IMG/VR virus record: IMGVR_UViG_3300009034_000035
Coordinates: 1 to 63,255 of that record
Origin: a virus
Direction: 5' to 3' (one strand)
Length of the DNA stretch: 63,255 nucleotides
Below the pieces are notes generated by a model. The model searched no databases. It was not told the origin of the DNA and worked only from the letters and a program-made list of their open reading frames with translations. A program made the translations under genes and the position numbers. Below are positions 60,023-63,255 of the stretch, one piece after another. The first letter of the stretch is position 1; each line of letters opens with the position of its first letter.

Positions 60023-60425
60023 ACAAGAAGAAGGATCTATATCTAAACGTAGAGAAGCTGACTGGAGAAAAGAACTTAAGGAAAATATAGATTTATTAAA
60101 GCAAGCTAAAGCAAGTATAAAGAATAAACTTGATAAAGGGGAAACATTAAGAGACCAGGATCTAAGGTTCTTAGAGCATTATCCAGATATACTTAGAGAA
60201 TTAAGAGAGAAGCAAGTACAGACTAAAGAAGAGACATTAGAAGAAGGTAAACTTAAGACTTATATAGAAAGATTATGGAAGCTTAAAGAAATAGGTAAGT
60301 TAGAGGATGTAATAGAAGCTACTGGGTATTATAGATGTGAACAATGTGGAGAATTGCATGTTTTAAATAGGAAATGCATGTATGAAGAATATAAAGAATT
60401 TAAGGCTAATAAGGAAATAGAATAA
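60015..60425 (+). CDS. Coiled-coil zinc protein, 136 aa
   Basis: Charged helices followed by YRCEQCGELHVLNRKC, a CxxC...H...C zinc site. Overlaps neighbours. Confidence 0.45.
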   Translation: MPKQEEGSISKRREADWRKELKENIDLLKQAKASIKNKLDKGETLRDQDLRFLEHYPDILRELREKQVQTKEETLEEGKLKTYIERLWKLKEIGKLEDVIEATGYYRCEQCGELHVLNRKCMYEEYKEFKANKEIE

Positions 60426-60583
60426 TGAGTAAATTAGTTGATACTTTTATACTTAAGAGAATAATAGATACAAAGAAAAGAACTTGTATACTTAAGATTA
60501 TAATATCAGATGGAAAAAAGAGTAATAAATACATATATTATGGAAGTAATCATATAATACAAATAGATTATAGTAGAGATTAA
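60425..60583 (+). CDS. Hypothetical protein, 52 aa
   Basis: Beta-rich, basic; TAATGA overlap with the previous stop, next ATG two bases after its stop. Confidence 0.4.
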   Translation: MSKLVDTFILKRIIDTKKRTCILKIIISDGKKSNKYIYYGSNHIIQIDYSRD

Positions 60584-60584
60584 A

Positions 60585-61118
60585 ATGAGTATTAAAACTA
60601 AAAGAATTGAAACTGTAGATGGTCATTGTATTATAATGGATAAATATATTACTGTTTATACTAGATGTTTTCCTAAAGGAAAGTTGTTTAAGATAAAGAT
60701 GTTTATTAAAGGAAGGTTATTTTTAGTAGATGATAATAATAAAATGTGGATTTATTATTTAATTCCCAAGTTAAAGAAAGTTTGTAATATATGTGAATAT
60801 ATGAAAAGAAAATTTATTGTTTATTGTGAAAAAACATTTTATACAACTTACTTAGAAAATATATGTAAAAATTGGACATTAAAGAGGAAAAGTTTATTAT
60901 CTTTTTCTTGCCAACCTTATTGTAGTAAAAAAGTAAAAAGAATACATTTATCTTGCTTTTGGTGTAGAAATAGAAGGATTATACAAGGTAAAGTAGATAA
61001 TCCAGTTCAAGTAAATATTTATATAGATGTTATTCATAAGGATATAAAGCTTAATTTCTTAAGATCTTGGTTAGTTAAAACCCTTAAGTCTTTAACTGAG
61101 TTTATAGGTGGATTATAA
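60585..61118 (+). CDS. Cys-rich hypothetical protein, 177 aa
   Basis: Eleven cysteines, including VCNICEYM, CQPYCSKK and SCFWCRNRR, in a basic beta-rich protein. A double zinc-binding fold is likely. Not recognised. Confidence 0.45.
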   Translation: MSIKTKRIETVDGHCIIMDKYITVYTRCFPKGKLFKIKMFIKGRLFLVDDNNKMWIYYLIPKLKKVCNICEYMKRKFIVYCEKTFYTTYLENICKNWTLKRKSLLSFSCQPYCSKKVKRIHLSCFWCRNRRIIQGKVDNPVQVNIYIDVIHKDIKLNFLRSWLVKTLKSLTEFIGGL

Positions 61119-61514
61119 ATGAGAAAATTTAGAATTAAGGTAACAACAAACTTTAAAGAATATTTAGAATTAACTAAAATTTCATTATTTGTAGATTTAC
61201 AAAGATTTTTTAATTTTATTAATGGAAAATATAATCCTGAAGGTCTTTATTATAATTATGTAATTTGGGTTAGTAAATTAAGTCCTAAACTTTTATTCCA
61301 TGAATTTGTTCATCATATAATAGGCCATCCATCTGATGTGTGGTATATTAACTTAAGATTATTTGGTGATATTCTCAATTGCTTATGGGATATTACTTAT
61401 TTTAGATTAACCAGATTAAAAGCAAGTAAAGAACAAAGTCAAGAAGCTATTAGAAGACTTAAAGAATCTATTAAGGATTGGTTAGATTGGGTATTATGTA
61501 GGGATGTAATATGA
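61119..61514 (+). CDS. HExxH zincin-like protein
   Basis: 131 residues with LLFHEFVHHIIGHP near residues 58-71: HExxH plus a further His seven residues on, close to the HExxHxxGxxH metzincin-type spacing. A long helical C-terminus follows. Likely a metallopeptidase or a zinc-binding relic. Companion of the gene at 216. Confidence 0.6.
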   Translation: MRKFRIKVTTNFKEYLELTKISLFVDLQRFFNFINGKYNPEGLYYNYVIWVSKLSPKLLFHEFVHHIIGHPSDVWYINLRLFGDILNCLWDITYFRLTRLKASKEQSQEAIRRLKESIKDWLDWVLCRDVI

Positions 61515-61831
61515 AGGGAAATAGAATATATTTTTATATTAAACATAAACTTCCTTCTATAAATTATTTGCTTAAAACAATATCTATTTGTTTATATCAA
61601 ATTGTTAGATATATTAACAGATACTTATTTAAGACTTATTCTCTTATTGAAGAATGTGCTAGATGTGAAGATTGTGGAAGAAATGTACATGACTTTGATG
61701 TACCAAATGAATTATGGATAAAAGTTTATGGTAATGAGAGTGGTATATTATGTTATGATTGTTTTTGTAATAGAGCAGATGAAATATTTGGATTCAAATG
61801 GAGAAGTATATTACATTATTATTGGAGATGA
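61511..61831 (+). CDS. Phage zinc-ribbon protein, 106 aa
   Basis: CARCEDCGRNVHDFDVPNEL and GILCYDCFCNRADE are a phage-conserved zinc-ribbon signature of unknown role. N-terminal part is basic/hydrophobic. Confidence 0.55.
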   Translation: MKGNRIYFYIKHKLPSINYLLKTISICLYQIVRYINRYLFKTYSLIEECARCEDCGRNVHDFDVPNELWIKVYGNESGILCYDCFCNRADEIFGFKWRSILHYYWR

Positions 61832-61838
61832 TATAAAT

Positions 61839-62003
61839 ATGAATATTTTAATAAGATTTTGGTTATGGTTCAAGAAACAATTTATAAAAAGAACATATTC
61901 AAAACTTGACTTTTGTGATTATTGTGGATTTTATGGAGTTATGTTTACAGACGATAGAGGATTTAAATACTGCTCAAAACATCTTAGATTTGCTTATGTT
62001 TAA
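61839..62003 (+). CDS. Zinc-finger protein, 54 aa
   Basis: From ATG 61839. Short hydrophobic/aromatic helix then CDYCG...YCSKH, a CxxC...CxxH zinc finger. Confidence 0.5.
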   Translation: MNILIRFWLWFKKQFIKRTYSKLDFCDYCGFYGVMFTDDRGFKYCSKHLRFAYV

Positions 62004-62015
62004 GGAGGTGATATA

Positions 62016-62282
62016 ATGGATCAATTTGAATGTAAAATATGTGGAAAAGATTTTAAGTCTATAGAATGTCAAACTATATGTGATAAATGTCAAATAAGAA
62101 TACTTAAAATATTTAATATAGAAATTAAAAAAGATGGTTCTGTTGTTCCTTCAGATAAAGAAATTATTGTTACTTTAATATGGAATATATCTAATATGTG
62201 GGGATATGTAAATTACTTAATACATGCTATTGAACATCATACTCATTCAAAGAAAGAAGTTGAAGTTATAAATATAGATTAG
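62016..62282 (+). CDS. Zinc-ribbon protein, 88 aa
   Basis: CKICGKDF and CDKCQI at the N-terminus form a ribbon; helical C-terminus. AAGGAGGTG 7 bases before ATG. Last gene before the non-coding region. Confidence 0.55.
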   Translation: MDQFECKICGKDFKSIECQTICDKCQIRILKIFNIEIKKDGSVVPSDKEIIVTLIWNISNMWGYVNYLIHAIEHHTHSKKEVEVINID

Positions 62283-62391
62283 GAAATAATAATTTTTCAA
62301 TAAACATCAAAATTCTTCAGTTTTTAATAAGTCTATAAATGAGAATTTCTACCGTTCAATTATTAATTAATTATTGTATCATTTGTCTAAA

Positions 62392-62422
62392 TTGAGGAAT
62401 CGTAGTAGAACGATTAATTCAA
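62392..62422. repeat. Inverted repeat
   Basis: TTGAGGAATCGT and ACGATTAATTCAA flank a six-base loop; the inner AATCGT/ACGATT arms are perfect. Confidence 0.55.
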
Positions 62423-62435
62423 CTTCTAATATTAC

Positions 62436-62492
62436 AGAGAGTAGGAAAGATCTAGGAACTATGTTCTTATCACTCTCTATGTATCTTTTTTT
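62436..62492 (+). terminator. Hairpin with T7 run
   Basis: AGAGAGT (62436-62442) pairs with ACTCTCT (62472-62478), with an inner GAAC-TAT-GTTC hairpin, followed by TTTTTTT at 62486-62492. It may end the upstream operon transcript. Confidence 0.5.
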
Positions 62493-62502
62493 CCTCATTA
62501 GC

Positions 62503-62838
62503 GGTTAAACTTTCTATAGGTCAAGAGAACATAATTGTACTTATTGGTATTATACTAAATGGTATAAAGAGTTTAACCAGGCAATATACTAGGTTTATTG
62601 ACAATAGTATACTTGGTTAAACTAAAATGTTAAAAGCATGGTAAACTAATCTAACTACATTACTAGATCTAGTAAACCTTTATTAAGTAGTTTAACTATA
62701 GAATGTAACAGGAGAATAGTACAGGCTATATAATTAACTGGAAAGAATAACTAACCATGTTACTATCAGAGTTAATTATAGATGTTACCTGGCTATTCTA
62801 CCTATAGAAACATAGAGAGTTAAACCGTATGGTTAAAC
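62503..62838. repeat. GGTTAAAC iteron-like cluster
   Basis: GGTTAAAC at 62503-62510, 62615-62622 and 62831-62838, and the reverse GTTTAACC at 62571-62578, with variants GTTAAACC at 62819, GTTTAACT at 62689 and GGTAAAC at 62640. Spacing is irregular. Confidence 0.5.
62570..62623. repeat. Nested perfect inverted repeats (cruciform candidate)
   Basis: Outer arms AGTTTAACCA (62570-62579) and TGGTTAAACT (62614-62623) are perfect 10-base complements; inner arms TATACTA (62585-62591) and TAGTATA (62605-62611) are also perfect. Confidence 0.65.
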
Positions 62839-63255
62839 TAATGATTAAATATATAATACTGCACAGTGTAAAAGTGGAAGTTGAATAGAGGGTGAAATTT
62901 ATGTTTTCTTATATACAGCTCATCTTTTTGAAAAATCTTTAAATATAATGATAATATTTCTATTATTTGAGGAAAAGTTAAATGAAGCCTAAATTTTGTA
63001 TTGGAACAATTAAACAACCAACTAATAGTGATAGTCATGCATGGAGAGGTAAATGGAGTGTAAATTGTGTTAATATGTGGGTAGCTACATTAGGTAAAAG
63101 ATTAAATCTTAAAAATGCAATTTTAGGACATAGTATTATAATGATACATGAAATAACTCATGCATTAAGTGGAGAGTCTTATTGCTGGTCACATATTAAT
63201 GGTAAAATTGTTTATTGGGATGAAACTATAGAAAGAATACTAAAAGAAGTTTTAG
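62767..63255. repeat. Terminal direct repeat, right copy
   Basis: Exact copy of 1-489, ending inside the HExxH gene copy. Confidence 0.95.
62982..63255 (+). CDS. Partial second copy of the HExxH gene
   Basis: First 91 codons plus one base of the gene at 216-524, cut by the end of the window. It is a product of the terminal redundancy and not a second gene. Confidence 0.9.
   Translation, partial: MKPKFCIGTIKQPTNSDSHAWRGKWSVNCVNMWVATLGKRLNLKNAILGHSIIMIHEITHALSGESYCWSHINGKIVYWDETIERILKEVL

Larger units (their letters stand above)
62283..62981. other. Long non-coding, repeat-rich region (origin/packaging candidate)
   Basis: About 700 bases with no credible gene, the longest gap in the genome (215 of them duplicated at 1-215). 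It contains several hairpins and at least four GGTTAAAC-type motifs in both orientations, plus related variants, and strongly AT-rich stretches. It lies between converging functions (end of the 58-62 kb operon and the first gene), the usual place for a replication origin or a packaging site. Confidence 0.5.

Noticed and set aside
62503-62838. GGTTAAAC motifs as a CRISPR array or strict iterons
   Set aside because: Units are only 8 bases, spacing irregular and orientation mixed, so not CRISPR and only loosely iteron-like. No CRISPR repeats were seen elsewhere in the window.
62838-63038. Reverse ORF in the non-coding region (also at 72-272)
   Set aside because: Hydrophobic AT-rich reading frame across the promoter of the HExxH gene, no ribosome site, overlaps that gene antisense.
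1-63255. Integrase or provirus attachment site
   Set aside because: No tyrosine or serine recombinase was recognised, and the tRNA-like sequence is internal and complete rather than a split att fragment.

Overview
The window reads as the complete genome of an archaeal tailed virus (Caudoviricetes-like, siphovirus-type tail genes). Bases 1-489 recur exactly at 62767-63255, so the unique unit is 62,766 bp and the contig closes into a circle or carries a 489-bp terminal redundancy. The archaeal assignment rests on TATA boxes of the form CTTTATATA or CTTTAAATA upstream of gene starts, GGAGGTG-type ribosome binding sites, and archaeal informational genes: RadA, family B DNA polymerase, XPF/ERCC4 nuclease, a Topo VI A-like protein and membrane-anchored LonB. 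The genome is strongly AT-rich. I cannot name the host from sequence alone.

Layout. 216-3852 holds singly promoted small genes (HExxH protein, radical SAM protein, Ig-like protein, membrane proteins) and a structured intergenic RNA candidate. 3845-12103 is a dense, translationally coupled array of accessory and nucleotide genes (Topo VI A-like, tyrosine phosphatase, MazG-like, thymidylate kinase, dCTP deaminase-like, a DUF4338/DruA-like protein) with many tiny zinc-ribbon and membrane proteins. A divergent tRNA-Gly(UCC)-like gene lies at 10526-10601. 12125-41086 is the virion module: terminase, trypsin-like protease, portal, adhesin-like DUF2341 protein, Mu-F-like protein, prohead protease, scaffold-like protein, major capsid protein, connectors, tail tube, tail assembly chaperone pair with a slippery heptamer, a very short tape measure, tail hub, a second trypsin-like protein and a holin candidate. 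It is interrupted by a reverse-strand operon (22069-25514: RHH regulator, basic zinc protein, LonB and others). 41145-48844 is small genes plus a metallophosphoesterase, two G-rich repeat tracts and an HNH protein. 49350-58267 is the replication/recombination core (RadA, AAA+ ATPase, XPF-type nuclease, OB-fold-like protein, MazG-like, PolB). 58264-62282 holds nucleotide-metabolism and zinc-binding genes, ending at a ~700-bp non-coding region (62283-62981) full of inverted repeats and GGTTAAAC motifs, the best origin or packaging-site candidate.

The most unusual points are: (1) four genes, including lonB and the tail tube gene, appear to start at AUA 7-8 nt after a Shine-Dalgarno sequence; (2) a fully paired tRNA-Gly(UCC) cloverleaf with altered tertiary and U33 positions sits inside the start of a DUF4338/DruA-like ORF; (3) a Topo VI A-like protein has no visible B subunit; (4) a repressor-plus-LonB operon is inverted within the late genes; (5) zinc ribbons are inserted into RadA and portal, among more than 20 small Cys-rich proteins; (6) G-rich GGATTGGA-type tracts bracket one gene.
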